The position numbers were made by a program, and so were the translations under genes. Of a stretch of 40,525 nt of DNA, positions 8,144 through 16,419 are shown piece by piece (positions within the stretch are counted from its first letter, which is position 1; every line of letters starts with the position of its first letter). The notes beneath the pieces are model-generated. The model did not search any database and was not told where the DNA came from. It was given only the letters and a program-made list of their open reading frames with translations. Source of the DNA: Bacillota bacterium (lineage in GTDB: Bacteria; Bacillota; Clostridia; Peptostreptococcales; Anaerovoracaceae); assembly GCA_022790955.1 (NCBI GenBank), contig JAAVYD010000072.1:1-40525 (forward strand), read 5' to 3'.

Positions 8144-8200
8144 ATTTACAAATTAAGCAGATAGTGATATTTTCATAATATTAATATTATCATCAATAAG

Positions 8201-8259
8201 AAGGCTTCTCGTTTAATATGTACGCTTTCAGGCGTTAATATTTTACATGAAGTCTTTTT
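8201..8259 (+). terminator. Likely terminator after ndk
   Basis: A long imperfect hairpin. AAGGCTTC (8201-8208) pairs with GAAGTCTT (8249-8256) with one wobble, and an inner helix is formed by AATAT..ACGC with GCGT..ATATT. A run of five T follows. Moderate support because of the internal gaps. Confidence 0.55.
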
Positions 8260-8358
8260 GATTGCATTAATTTTCAGTAATTTTAAATTTTTTTTAAATC
8301 AGACCGATAAATATTATAAGACTATAAATTATATAATTTTTAAAAGGAGCGGAGATTA

Positions 8359-9009
8359 ATGAATATAAGCGGAATAAATAATACTAAAAATGTATTTAAA
8401 ACAATAAATACGAACATCCAACAATATAAAGCCATGTCGAGAGATCATCTGAATAATCTTCTCGCGGAAGAAGCCGCTATGACTCCCGAACAGAAAATGA
8501 TGTACGAAATGCTGGGCGGAAGAGAAGCCCATATGAGAAATGTTATGCAGAATTATAATTCCGACGGGGATTTTGTAGGACCTAACGGCATTATAGTTCC
8601 CGGAATGTATCACGGGATGGACGGTTCTGCGAACCGTTCATAGTGGCAGCAGATCATAAGCGTTTCCGAAGAATCCCGCCAGAAGATGTTCGATAATGTA
8701 AAAAGAGAATTTATACAGGAAAACGGAATTTCTAATGGCGATACGACAAAAAGATCAGATGTGTTCAGAGAGTACCAGCTTAGCGTGAGAAAAGAAGACC
8801 GCGCAAAGGGAACGTGGACTTTGCAGCAGTACGAGGGCAATTATCGTTCCGCGATGTACGCGGCGGTGAAAGCAGCTGATCCAAGCTGGAATCCGGGTCA
8901 ACCTTTCGATGCTAATATACTGAACAGCGTTACGAGAGAATCCGTAGAAAAAAATCTGGTGCAGAGCGGAAACAGGCTTGTAAGAAGAAGCGTGGATTTC
9001 AGCGTGTAA
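8359..9009 (+). pseudogene. Conserved accessory protein interrupted by an in-frame TAG
   Basis: The reading frame opens at an ATG with AAAGGAG and GGAG upstream. It runs 94 codons to a TAG at 8641-8643, then continues in the same frame to 9009 (next in-frame ATG 8686, without a Shine-Dalgarno sequence). The full frame would give about 216 residues, matching the intact paralogue at 9057-9713 (218 residues). Shared blocks include NY-x-x-DGD (acidic, calcium-loop-like) before the TAG, and MF-x4-KREF, NGDTTKRSDV, Q-YE, DPxWxPG and TRES after it. The simplest reading is a nonsense mutation; readthrough or a sequencing error are alternatives. The family is not firmly recognised; it recalls DUF3879-type proteins. 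No signal peptide. Confidence 0.75.
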
Positions 9010-9056
9010 AATATTTATTGAAATCGGCTGAATGTTATTAAAAAAGAAGGTAAATT

Positions 9057-9713
9057 ATGTCAAAAATAACAGATTACGGATTTTTATTTAATCAGGTATT
9101 AGGTATGAAAAGACCTCAGATCACGGGCAGCTTTCAGCTTTCGCAGATCAACAGCAGCGCGGTTCAGTCGCAGCTTAGAGCCGCGGGCATAGATACGAAC
9201 AGCAATCAGTATAAAGCGGCTATGAAGCGAATGATGTCGAATGGAAAAGGCATGATGTATGCGAATATTCAGGGGATAAAGAATCTGATGTCAAATTACG
9301 ATAAAGATGGAGATTATATCGATCCGACCACGGGACTGGCTGGACTTTTGGTCACCGAGGAAAATATATCAGAAAAAAGCAGGATTGTTAATATACCCGA
9401 CAGCAGCAAGACAGAGATGTTTGAACTCACTAAAAAGGAATTTTTAATGGAGAACGGCGTCGCTAACGGCGATACTACGAAGCGTTCCGATGTATACACG
9501 AACCTGTACCGCAAAATGCCGAAGAAGGATCGTCTGGCTGCGGGCAATACGCTTAGGCAGTATGAGCGGGCATATACGCGGGCGTTTGTGGATGCGGTAA
9601 AAGCAGTGGATCCGAATTGGCAGCCCGGCAGAGCGATACCGTCCGGAGCGTTGGATGGTATCACAAGAGAATCCATCGAAAATGCAAACATATCATTTAA
9701 CATTAAAATATAA
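9057..9713 (+). CDS. Conserved accessory protein, intact paralogue
   Basis: A 218-residue protein, paralogous to the broken gene 47 bp upstream. It has no signal peptide or membrane helix. Around residues 80-90 it carries the acidic loop NYDKDGDYID, which resembles an EF-hand-type calcium loop. The C-terminal half (about 120-218) is the best conserved part between the paralogues, with KKEFLMENGVANGDTTKRSD, LRQYERAY, DPNWQPG and ITRESIENA. I recall similar C-terminal sequences in DUF3879-type proteins of Gram-positive bacteria, but cannot confirm that here. The ribosome site is AGAAGGT. Only 27 bp separate it from the Sel1-repeat gene, so the three genes are probably one transcript. Function unknown. 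Confidence 0.75.
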   Translation: MSKITDYGFLFNQVLGMKRPQITGSFQLSQINSSAVQSQLRAAGIDTNSNQYKAAMKRMMSNGKGMMYANIQGIKNLMSNYDKDGDYIDPTTGLAGLLVTEENISEKSRIVNIPDSSKTEMFELTKKEFLMENGVANGDTTKRSDVYTNLYRKMPKKDRLAAGNTLRQYERAYTRAFVDAVKAVDPNWQPGRAIPSGALDGITRESIENANISFNIKI

Positions 9714-9740
9714 ACAGAATATATCAAGGAGATACATATT

Positions 9741-12044
9741 ATGGGATTATTCGGCAGTAGAAAGACGCTTGAGGAGATATTCGAGGAGGGAAAGGAACGA
9801 TATGAGCGCGGCGAATACGCGCAGGCGATATTACTTTTTTTTAAAATAACCCGAAAGCTGCCTGCTGAAAGCGACTATTGGGCAGGAAAAAGTTTTTTAG
9901 CGCTGTTTGACGAAAAAGGAAAGGAGAGCGATCTGAAGAAAGCGAAGAATTTCCTTTCGTTTGCCGCAGAAAAGGGACACGCGGACGCGGCGAAGCTGCT
10001 TGAACAGCGTTTCGGAGAGGGAGAGCAGACCGTTTCGGATTCTTCCGCTGGTGAAAAAGATTCTGCGCCGCACGTTGATGATAAAACAACGGAAGAATTA
10101 TTTCAGGAAGGCATGGAGGCTTATGCTGTAAAAAATTATTTAAAAGCTTTACTGCTGATTGAAAAAGCTGCAGAACAGGGCAACGTTACAGCGCAGCTCA
10201 AATGCGGGTTAATGTATGACGATGGTAAAGGCGCGGATACGGATAAGAAGAAAGCTTTCATGTGGTATAAAAAAGCTGCCGAACAGGGTAATGTCGATGC
10301 CCAATATCTATGTGGTCTGATGTATCATCAGGGTGAAGGAACGACCGCGGATATTAACCAGGCTTGTATCTGGTATGAAAAAGCTGCAAAGCAGGAACAT
10401 GAAACCGCCAAAAAGGTTTTAGCTGAATTAAAGGATCAGGTAGATCATATTTCCCCGACTGAGAAATCTCAGGTGAAAAGCGCAGGGCAGCCTTCGGCGG
10501 AAAATCCTGAACAGTTGTTTCAGGAAGGCATGGCAGCTTATGAAGCAAAGGAATACGTCAAAGCAATGGATTTATTGGAAAAAGCTGCAGAGCAGGGGCA
10601 CGTCGACGCTCAATTCAGGTGCGGCGTAATGTATTACAGAGGAGAAGGTACGGATGTCGACAGGATCAAAGCTCTGAAGCTGTACGAAAAAGCTGCCGAA
10701 CAGGGACACGCCGATGCTCAATTTAATTGCGGTGAAATATACGCTACCATAGACAATACTAACGCTATTAAATGGTACGAAAGAGCAGCAAAGCAGGGAC
10801 ATAAAGCCGCTTCGGATAAATTAAATCAGCTTACAGAAAAGAATCAGGCTGCTGATAACGGCAATCGGATGTTTCAGGAAGGTCTGGCTGCGTATGCGGC
10901 ATATGATTATGCAAAATCGCTTGTTATGTTTGAGAAAGCCGCCGAGTACGGAAACGTCAGCGCTCAATTTCAATGCGGTATAATGTATTTTAATGGCAAA
11001 GGAACAGATGTAAACAAAGAGAAAGCTCTTATATGGTATGAAAAAGCTGCCGAGAAAGGGCACGTAGACGCTCAGTTTAACTGCGGAATTATGTATGACA
11101 ACGGCGAGGGCACGGCTGAAAATAAGGCGAAAGCACTCATGTGGTTTGAAAAAGCCGCTGAGCAGGGTGATGTAAAAGCTCAATATAATTGCGGTATTAT
11201 GTATGCAAATGGTATAGGCGTAGCCGAAGATAAAACAAAGGCGATCATGTGGCTTGAAAAAGCCGCTGAACAGGGACATCAGGCAGCTTCGGATAAACTA
11301 AAGCAGTTTACAGAAACAGCAAAGCGCGATCAGCTCTTTAAAGAAGGTATGGCGGCTTATAATGCAGAAGATTACGAAAAGGCTTTGCCTTTGTTGGAAC
11401 AGGCAGCCGAGCAGGGAAATATAGATGCTCAGTTCCTATGCGGCTCAATACATTACAAAAAAGATGGGATTCATAAAATTACAGCCTTAAAATGGTACAG
11501 AAAGGCAGCTGGGCAGGGGCACGTCGATGCTCAATTTCAGATGGGCGTAATGAAAGAAAATATATATGAAGACGAAGCGCTTATGTGGTTTAAAAGAGCC
11601 GCTGAACAGGGGCATAAAGCCGCTTTTGATAAAGTTAAACAGCTCAATTCAAATATTATGTTTAATGAAGGAGTAGAAGCTTATTATGAAGCAAAGGATT
11701 ATGCCAAAGCATTATCTTTATTTGAAAGAGCCGCTGAACAGGGAAATGTAAAAGCGCAGTGCAACTGCGGTATAATGTATGCCAACGGCAAAGGAACGGA
11801 AGCGGATCAGGCAAAAGCTCTTATGTGGTACGAAAAGGCCGCTGAGCAGGGTGATGTCAACGCTCAGTTAAACTGCGGTATGATGTACGATATTGGTGAA
11901 GGAACGGAACCAGATAAGGCGAAAGCCCTTATGTGGTACGAAAAAGCCGCTGAACAGGGTAATGAGGACGCTAAATCTATTTGCAGCGTGATGTATGCCA
12001 ATGGACATGGCGCGCGGCGAAATAAAAAGAGATTTAAAAAATAA
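9741..12044 (+). CDS. Large Sel1-like repeat protein
   Basis: A 767-residue protein built almost wholly of Sel1-like repeats (alpha-alpha hairpins of the TPR superfamily), which normally form protein-binding solenoids. After a head (1-117), five higher-order blocks start near residues 118, 257, 375, 530 and 638. Each opens with a segment like LFQEGMxAYxxKxYxKAL, followed by Sel1 units ending in a CGxMYxxGxG-type turn. I count 12 such turns. In 11 of them a cysteine takes the place where Sel1 proteins usually have leucine. There is no signal peptide or membrane helix, and the C-terminus is basic (RRNKKRFKK). AAGGAG precedes the ATG. Its partners are unknown; the two upstream paralogues are the obvious candidates. 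Confidence 0.9.
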   Translation: MGLFGSRKTLEEIFEEGKERYERGEYAQAILLFFKITRKLPAESDYWAGKSFLALFDEKGKESDLKKAKNFLSFAAEKGHADAAKLLEQRFGEGEQTVSDSSAGEKDSAPHVDDKTTEELFQEGMEAYAVKNYLKALLLIEKAAEQGNVTAQLKCGLMYDDGKGADTDKKKAFMWYKKAAEQGNVDAQYLCGLMYHQGEGTTADINQACIWYEKAAKQEHETAKKVLAELKDQVDHISPTEKSQVKSAGQPSAENPEQLFQEGMAAYEAKEYVKAMDLLEKAAEQGHVDAQFRCGVMYYRGEGTDVDRIKALKLYEKAAEQGHADAQFNCGEIYATIDNTNAIKWYERAAKQGHKAASDKLNQLTEKNQAADNGNRMFQEGLAAYAAYDYAKSLVMFEKAAEYGNVSAQFQCGIMYFNGKGTDVNKEKALIWYEKAAEKGHVDAQFNCGIMYDNGEGTAENKAKALMWFEKAAEQGDVKAQYNCGIMYANGIGVAEDKTKAIMWLEKAAEQGHQAASDKLKQFTETAKRDQLFKEGMAAYNAEDYEKALPLLEQAAEQGNIDAQFLCGSIHYKKDGIHKITALKWYRKAAGQGHVDAQFQMGVMKENIYEDEALMWFKRAAEQGHKAAFDKVKQLNSNIMFNEGVEAYYEAKDYAKALSLFERAAEQGNVKAQCNCGIMYANGKGTEADQAKALMWYEKAAEQGDVNAQLNCGMMYDIGEGTEPDKAKALMWYEKAAEQGNEDAKSICSVMYANGHGARRNKKRFKK

Positions 12045-12058
12045 CATATGTGAAAAAT

Positions 12059-12103
12059 AAAAATGGCGCCGAGCTGTAATGCTTCGGCACCGTTTTTATT
12101 TTT
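12059..12103. terminator. Bidirectional terminator between Sel1 and dapH genes
   Basis: A strong GC-rich hairpin (left arm 12059-12074, right arm to about 12097, with one bulge and one mismatch) is flanked by A-runs on the left and T-runs on the right. It can therefore terminate transcripts from both converging operons. Confidence 0.8.
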
Positions 12104-12209
12104 GCAGGCGTATTTCATTAATATTAATATAACCTGCAGTGTGTTTCATTGAAAATATTATTGCTTTATAAAAAATAAATTGATAAATTTAAGATTTTTT
12201 ATTTTATTT

Positions 12210-12926
12210 TTAATCTCTCAGATCATCTAAAAGCTGAGTTTTACTCTCCGTCTTTTCATCTTTAGCCTTGATGACTACAGCAGGGGAGCCCGCAACTACG
12301 GAGTCCGCAGGAACATCTTCTGTAACCACTGAACCAGCGGCAACAACAGAATTTTTACCTATTCTGCAGCCCTCAAGCACGACAGCGTTAGCTCCTACGA
12401 GCACGTTATCCTCTATGATAACAGGCGTTGCGCTCGGCGGTTCAAGAACTCCTGCTATCACAGCGCCCGCACCTATATGACAGTTTTTCCCGATAGTTGC
12501 TCTCGCGCCCAGCACGGCGTTCATATCTATCATAGTGCCTTCGCCGATAACAGCGCCGATATTGATAACAGCTCCCATCATCACCACAGCCGATTTGTCT
12601 ATGGTAACTCCGTTTCTTATAACGGCGCCGGGCTCGATTCTTGCGGGAACCTCAGTTATATCCATCATAGGTATAGCCGAGTTTCTCATATTATTTTCAA
12701 GAACAAAGTCTTTAACCTTATCGTTATTGCTGATGGAGTTTTTTATCTCATCAGCATCGCCTATGAGAACCCAGAAATCTCCTGTTCCGAATTTTTTTCC
12801 ATTTTTTAATTCAACTGAGGACAGATCTCCGGACACGTAAGCCTTTGCTGTCGTCTGTTTTTCTGATTCCTTTATATATCTTGCGATTTCGTATGCATCG
12901 GTCAGATCGTAGATATTTTTTTCCAT
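12210..12926 (-). CDS. dapH: 2,3,4,5-tetrahydropyridine-2,6-dicarboxylate N-acetyltransferase
   Basis: DapH acetylates tetrahydrodipicolinate using acetyl-CoA, committing the pathway to the acetylase branch of diaminopimelate synthesis. The 238 residues have a short N-terminal helical domain followed by a left-handed beta-helix of hexapeptide repeats (about 95-215). Family-specific blocks are [40 protein letters not shown] and [12 protein letters not shown]. Together with the absence of any succinylase feature, these separate it from DapD. It is the last gene of the minus-strand asd-dapA-dapB-dapH operon, 51 bp after dapB. Confidence 0.95.
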   Translation of the reverse strand: MEKNIYDLTDAYEIARYIKESEKQTTAKAYVSGDLSSVELKNGKKFGTGDFWVLIGDADEIKNSISNNDKVKDFVLENNMRNSAIPMMDITEVPARIEPGAVIRNGVTIDKSAVVMMGAVINIGAVIGEGTMIDMNAVLGARATIGKNCHIGAGAVIAGVLEPPSATPVIIEDNVLVGANAVVLEGCRIGKNSVVAAGSVVTEDVPADSVVAGSPAVVIKAKDEKTESKTQLLDDLRD

Positions 12927-12977
12927 ATTGTATAATGAACCTTTCGTATATTTTAAATTTTCTTTTGTTCAGCAGGT

Positions 12978-13727
12978 TTAAAACAAATCGTCCATAGAAT
13001 ACTGACCATTGTTCTGTTTAACGATAAACTTTGCAGCGGTCACAGCGCCGTTGGCGAATATTTCCCGGGAAAGGGCGAGGTGATTAAGCTCGATAACTTC
13101 ATCCGGACCCGCGAAAATAACCGTATGCTCGCCGGGAATAGTGCCGCCTCTGACAGCGTGTATTCCTATATCGGACATATGAAATTCATCGTGCTTGCTG
13201 TGTCTGCCGTATATATAATTCTTCTTTTGTTCGCAGGCGTCATTTACTTTATCTGCGAGAAGAATAGCGGTGCCGCTCGGTGAATCCAGCTTTTTCGTGT
13301 GATGCTTTTCTATTATTTCCACATTAAAATCTTTCTCAAGCACGGGCATAATAGCGGTAATGGCTTTTGCAAGCGCGTTTATGCCGATAGACATATTTGC
13401 CGACCTGAAAACGGGAATGGATTCGGAAGCTTTTTTAAGCATGGCAAAACATTCGTCGTCGAGAGCCGTAGTAGCGACTACTACGGGAGTTTTCACGTCT
13501 ATACAATACTGAAGCAGTTTGGGAACAGCGGTGTAGTGAGAAAAGTCGATAATAACATCGCCTTTTACCGTACACTCGCTGGGAGAACCGAACACAGGAT
13601 AATCGTTTATCTGATCGGGTTTAGTATCTATTCCCGCTACTACCTGCATATCTTCAGTTTCAGCTATGAGATTGGTAAGCACCTGTCCCATACGGCCGTT
13701 GCAGCCGTTAATAATTACATTTAGCAT
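12978..13727 (-). CDS. dapB: 4-hydroxy-tetrahydrodipicolinate reductase
   Basis: DapB reduces 4-hydroxy-tetrahydrodipicolinate with NAD(P)H to tetrahydrodipicolinate. The 249-residue protein starts with the Rossmann motif INGCNGRMG (6-14). It carries the catalytic segment EKHHTKKLDSPSGTA (about 140-154), with the active His pair at 142-143 and the substrate-binding Lys and SGT loop after it. GGAG lies just before the ATG on the minus strand. It is preceded by dapA and followed by dapH. The product feeds cell-wall diaminopimelate, lysine and, in spore formers, dipicolinate. Confidence 0.95.
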   Translation of the reverse strand: MLNVIINGCNGRMGQVLTNLIAETEDMQVVAGIDTKPDQINDYPVFGSPSECTVKGDVIIDFSHYTAVPKLLQYCIDVKTPVVVATTALDDECFAMLKKASESIPVFRSANMSIGINALAKAITAIMPVLEKDFNVEIIEKHHTKKLDSPSGTAILLADKVNDACEQKKNYIYGRHSKHDEFHMSDIGIHAVRGGTIPGEHTVIFAGPDEVIELNHLALSREIFANGAVTAAKFIVKQNNGQYSMDDLF

Positions 13728-13899
13728 ATCCTTTCTCCTTTATTTTATACAAAAATATAAACAGCAGGATCTAAAACCTTATTAAGAACTTTCAGGATAA
13801 ATTGTTTGCATTACAAAATACTGCGAATTTCCGAGTGCCTGATTTTTACTAAAGTACAGCAATGCGTCCTGTGATCCTGCTGCAAAAAGAACGTACGAA
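13728..13899 (-). repeat. dapA-dapB spacer with long-range inverted repeat
   Basis: A perfect 10-bp inverted repeat, CAGCAGGATC (13762-13771) with GATCCTGCTG (13873-13882), brackets about 100 bases of the 172-bp spacer. In the transcript this would close a large looped domain between the two genes. No U-tract follows, so it is more likely a processing or folding element than a terminator. Confidence 0.45.
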
Positions 13900-14778
13900 T
13901 TAAATAACGCCGTATGCTTTAAGTTCTTTTTTCAGAAGTTCGATAGTAGCTTCTTCGGGTTCGCAAAGAGGCAGTCTGTATTCCATATTTGATTTGCCCA
14001 TGATGGAAAGCGCAGCTTTTACCGGAATCGGATTAACCTCTGCAAATAAAGCGTCTGTGAGCGGTTTTGTGTCTAACTGCAGCTTTCTTGCGCCTGCAGT
14101 GTCGCCGTTTAAGAATTTGTCCGCCATATCGTGAGTATCCTTAGGTATTACGTTTGCAAGAACAGATATAACGCCCTGACCTCCCAAAGAGAGCAGAGGA
14201 ACTATCATATCGTCGTTTCCGGAATATACGGCAAAATCGTCGGGAGTAAGCCTGCACACCTCAGCGCACTGAGAAATATTGCCAGAGGCTTCTTTAAGTC
14301 CTACTATATTAGGATGTTTTGATAATTCGAGCGCTGTTTTAGGCTGAACGTTCACGCCGGTTCTTCCAGGAACGGAGTAGAGTATGATAGGGATGTTCAC
14401 ACTGTCTGCTATAGCTGTCATATGCTGGATATAGCCTTTCTGCGTGCATTTATTGTAATATGGGGTTACATGCAGCAGACCATCCGGACCGCATTTTTCC
14501 AGTTCCCTGGATAATGCTATACCGTGATTCGTATCGTTGCTTCCTGCGCCCGCAATTACGGGAACTCTGCCCGCTGCTTTCTGTACTGCGTAAGAAACTA
14601 CCTCGATCTGTTCTTCATCTGTCATTGTAGATGCTTCGCCTGTGGTTCCGCAGGCGATGATAGCGTCTATACCTTCTGCAATCTGCCATTCTATAAGTTC
14701 GCCGTAATTATCGAAATCGATCTTGTTGTTTTTAAAAGGTGTCACTAAAGCCACACCAGCGCCTTTAAAAATTGCCAT
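13900..14778 (-). CDS. dapA: 4-hydroxy-tetrahydrodipicolinate synthase
   Basis: DapA condenses aspartate semialdehyde with pyruvate, the first step unique to lysine and diaminopimelate synthesis. The 292 residues form a TIM barrel of the expected length. GTTGE lies at 44-48, the YYNK pyruvate-site region near 107-110, Tyr134 in ILYSVPGRTG, and the Schiff-base Lys162 in GLKEASGN. A GGAGG lies just upstream of the ATG on the minus strand. It lies directly downstream of asd, whose product is its substrate. Confidence 0.97.
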   Translation of the reverse strand: MAIFKGAGVALVTPFKNNKIDFDNYGELIEWQIAEGIDAIIACGTTGEASTMTDEEQIEVVSYAVQKAAGRVPVIAGAGSNDTNHGIALSRELEKCGPDGLLHVTPYYNKCTQKGYIQHMTAIADSVNIPIILYSVPGRTGVNVQPKTALELSKHPNIVGLKEASGNISQCAEVCRLTPDDFAVYSGNDDMIVPLLSLGGQGVISVLANVIPKDTHDMADKFLNGDTAGARKLQLDTKPLTDALFAEVNPIPVKAALSIMGKSNMEYRLPLCEPEEATIELLKKELKAYGVI

Positions 14779-14942
14779 AATATTCCTCCTGTCTTTTAAT
14801 GAATTTTATGCGGATATTAATCCGCGCTGCATATGCAAAATCAGCAGGTTGTTTTCTGCCGAAATTTCACAATAATAAAATATGTTAAGATGATCTTATA
14901 AATGTATTTGAATCGTCTTAAAAATACAGCATTCGGCTTAAA
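14779..14942 (-). repeat. asd-dapA spacer with a small palindrome
   Basis: The 164-bp spacer contains a perfect 6-bp stem, GCGGAT/ATCCGC, with a four-base loop at 14811-14826, upstream of the dapA ribosome site. No promoter of good quality was seen on the minus strand, in keeping with cotranscription from asd. Confidence 0.35.
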
Positions 14943-15935
14943 CTAACGATTTAGCAGCAGTTCTGCAATCTGTACGGCGTTTGTAGCAGCGCCTTTTCTT
15001 ATATTATCTGCTACAACCCACAGATTTACACCGTTTTCTACGCTGAAATCGCGTCTTACTCTTCCTACGTAAACTTCGTCTTTTCCTTCCGTATCTCTTG
15101 CAAGAGGATATACATTTTTTTCTACGTCATCCACCAGATTAAGTCCTGGAGCGTCTGCGAGAAGCTGTTTAAGTTCATCGAGGTCAAACGGTTTTTCAAG
15201 CTCTACGTTAATACTTTCACTGTGAGAAGCAAATACTGGAACTCTTACAGTAGTCGCGGTAACGTTAATCTTATCGTCGCCGAGGATCTTATGAGTTTCA
15301 TTTATCATTTTCATTTCTTCTTTAGTGTAGCCGTTTTCCAGAAAAACATCTATATGAGGAAGACAATTTCCTGCTATTGGGTGAGGATACGCAGTCATGA
15401 TATCGTTACCTTTAAGACCTTCTGTAAGATCGTTTATGCCTTTTAAACCTGAACCTGAAACAGCCTGATATGTAGAATAGACTATACGCTTAATACCGTA
15501 TTTTTCCTGAAGAGGTCTTAACGCTACCATAGCTTGTATAGTTGAACAATTAGGATTTGCAATTATTCCCTTATTCCATTCTATATCTTTAGCATTTACT
15601 TCCGGAACAACCAGCGGAACCTCCGGATCCATTCTCCACGCGCTGCTGTTGTCTACGACTATGCAGCCGTGCTGAGCCGCGATAGGAGCGAACTTTTCAC
15701 TGGCAGAACCGCCTGCGGAAAATAACGCGATATCTATAGGCTTGTCAAAAGAATGCTCAGTCAATTCCTCAAGCACATAATCCTTTCCTTTAAACGTAAC
15801 AGTCTTACCTGCAGATCTGTAAGAAGACATCATGTAAATATTTTCAAATGGAAAATCTCTTTCTTCAAGAACTTTTAAAAATGTGCGTCCAACAAGACCG
15901 CTTGCGCCTACAATAGCAATATTAGGTTTTTTCAT
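14943..15935 (-). CDS. asd: Aspartate-semialdehyde dehydrogenase
   Basis: Asd reduces aspartyl phosphate with NADPH to aspartate semialdehyde, the branch point to lysine/diaminopimelate and to threonine/methionine. I place the start at 15935 (330 residues) because GGAGG lies eight bases before that ATG and the protein then begins MKKPNIAIVGASGLVG, the normal dinucleotide-binding N-terminus. The longer frame from 15968 has no ribosome site. The catalytic cysteine is in NPNCST (Cys130), with the conserved SGSGLKG later. It is the first gene of the minus-strand operon and has a long structured leader. Confidence 0.96.
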   Translation of the reverse strand: MKKPNIAIVGASGLVGRTFLKVLEERDFPFENIYMMSSYRSAGKTVTFKGKDYVLEELTEHSFDKPIDIALFSAGGSASEKFAPIAAQHGCIVVDNSSAWRMDPEVPLVVPEVNAKDIEWNKGIIANPNCSTIQAMVALRPLQEKYGIKRIVYSTYQAVSGSGLKGINDLTEGLKGNDIMTAYPHPIAGNCLPHIDVFLENGYTKEEMKMINETHKILGDDKINVTATTVRVPVFASHSESINVELEKPFDLDELKQLLADAPGLNLVDDVEKNVYPLARDTEGKDEVYVGRVRRDFSVENGVNLWVVADNIRKGAATNAVQIAELLLNR

Positions 15936-15995
15936 TATGATTTCCTCCATAGATTGATTTACAAACAAAATATAAACAACGGAATAAAATAAATT

Positions 15996-16165
15996 TCCGA
16001 TGATATTTTAAATCGGAGCAAAGCATGATAAGCTCGCTTAATCATGCTGCGACGATTGTAACCATCGCAGGGAGCTTTGCTTCTCCAGGTTTCAGCGGCA
16101 GATTATAATTTCCAGCTGAAATTCGATATGGAACCCGCCGCTTAAGAAACGGGGACATCTGCGAT
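15996..16165 (-). promoter_or_regulatory. Candidate riboswitch-like leader of the asd-dap operon
   Basis: In the minus-strand RNA, ATCGCAG (16165-16159) pairs perfectly with CTGCGAT (16070-16064). This closes a domain that holds a GCGGC/GCCGC arm extended by TTCCA/TGGAA, and a GGAG/CTCC hairpin. The 3' arm of the closing helix can instead pair with TCGCAG (16052-16047). AGCAAAGC (16081-16074) can pair with GCTTTGCT (16024-16017), which would disrupt a final small hairpin TCCGAT/ATCGGA (16017-16012 with 16001-15996) followed by a U-rich stretch. A further 12-bp hairpin lies at 16048-16022. This chain of alternatives looks like an aptamer plus expression platform. No known lysine riboswitch, T-box or S-box core sequence was seen. 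Confidence 0.5.
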
Positions 16166-16211
16166 AAGGTTATAAATTATATAAGAAATTCAATAGTATA
16201 ATTTTCGTAAT

Positions 16212-16240
16212 ATTATATACTATTTTTTCTCTCGTGTTTA
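16212..16240 (-). promoter_or_regulatory. Probable promoter of the asd-dap operon
   Basis: On the minus strand, -35 TAAACA (16240-16235) and -10 TATAAT (16217-16212) have a 17-bp spacer. The start would be near 16205, giving a leader of about 270 nt. The -35 is weak (four of six), so confidence is moderate. Confidence 0.55.
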
Positions 16241-16294
16241 CAGCTAAAATAAAAAAAAAGAGCAAAAAGAAGTTTTTTTTGAAAATAATACAAT

Positions 16295-16323
16295 TTGACA
16301 ATAATACAGGATAAAATTATAAG
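16295..16323 (+). promoter_or_regulatory. Promoter P1 of uppP
   Basis: TTGACA (16295-16300) and TATAAG (16318-16323), spacer 17 bp. Transcripts from here would include the whole repeat region. Confidence 0.65.
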
Positions 16324-16408
16324 AATAAAATCCGTTGAAATTTCATATGAAAGCATTATTGTAATAAAAAAGTAAATACAATTATTCATTTTTATAGCTG
16401 ATAAATTG

Positions 16409-16417
16409 TGGTATAAT
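16409..16417 (+). promoter_or_regulatory. Promoter P2 of uppP (extended -10)
   Basis: TGG followed by a perfect TATAAT (16412-16417) forms an extended -10 with no good -35. Transcription would start about 16424, at the first repeat unit. Confidence 0.55.
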
Positions 16418-16419
16418 AG

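Noticed and set aside
8641..8643. TAG as a pyrrolysine codon
   Set aside because: No pyrrolysine genes in the window, no known methylamine enzyme context, and TAG ends several ordinary genes here.
10821..11279. 152-codon minus-strand frame with internal repeats
   Set aside because: The repeats are the complement of the Sel1 repeats; no ribosome site.
15936..16205. Lysine riboswitch, T-box or SAM riboswitch in the asd leader
   Set aside because: I looked for the GAGGNGC and GCCGAAG segments of the lysine class, the GGTGGNACCGCG of T-boxes, and the S-box core, and found none on the minus strand.
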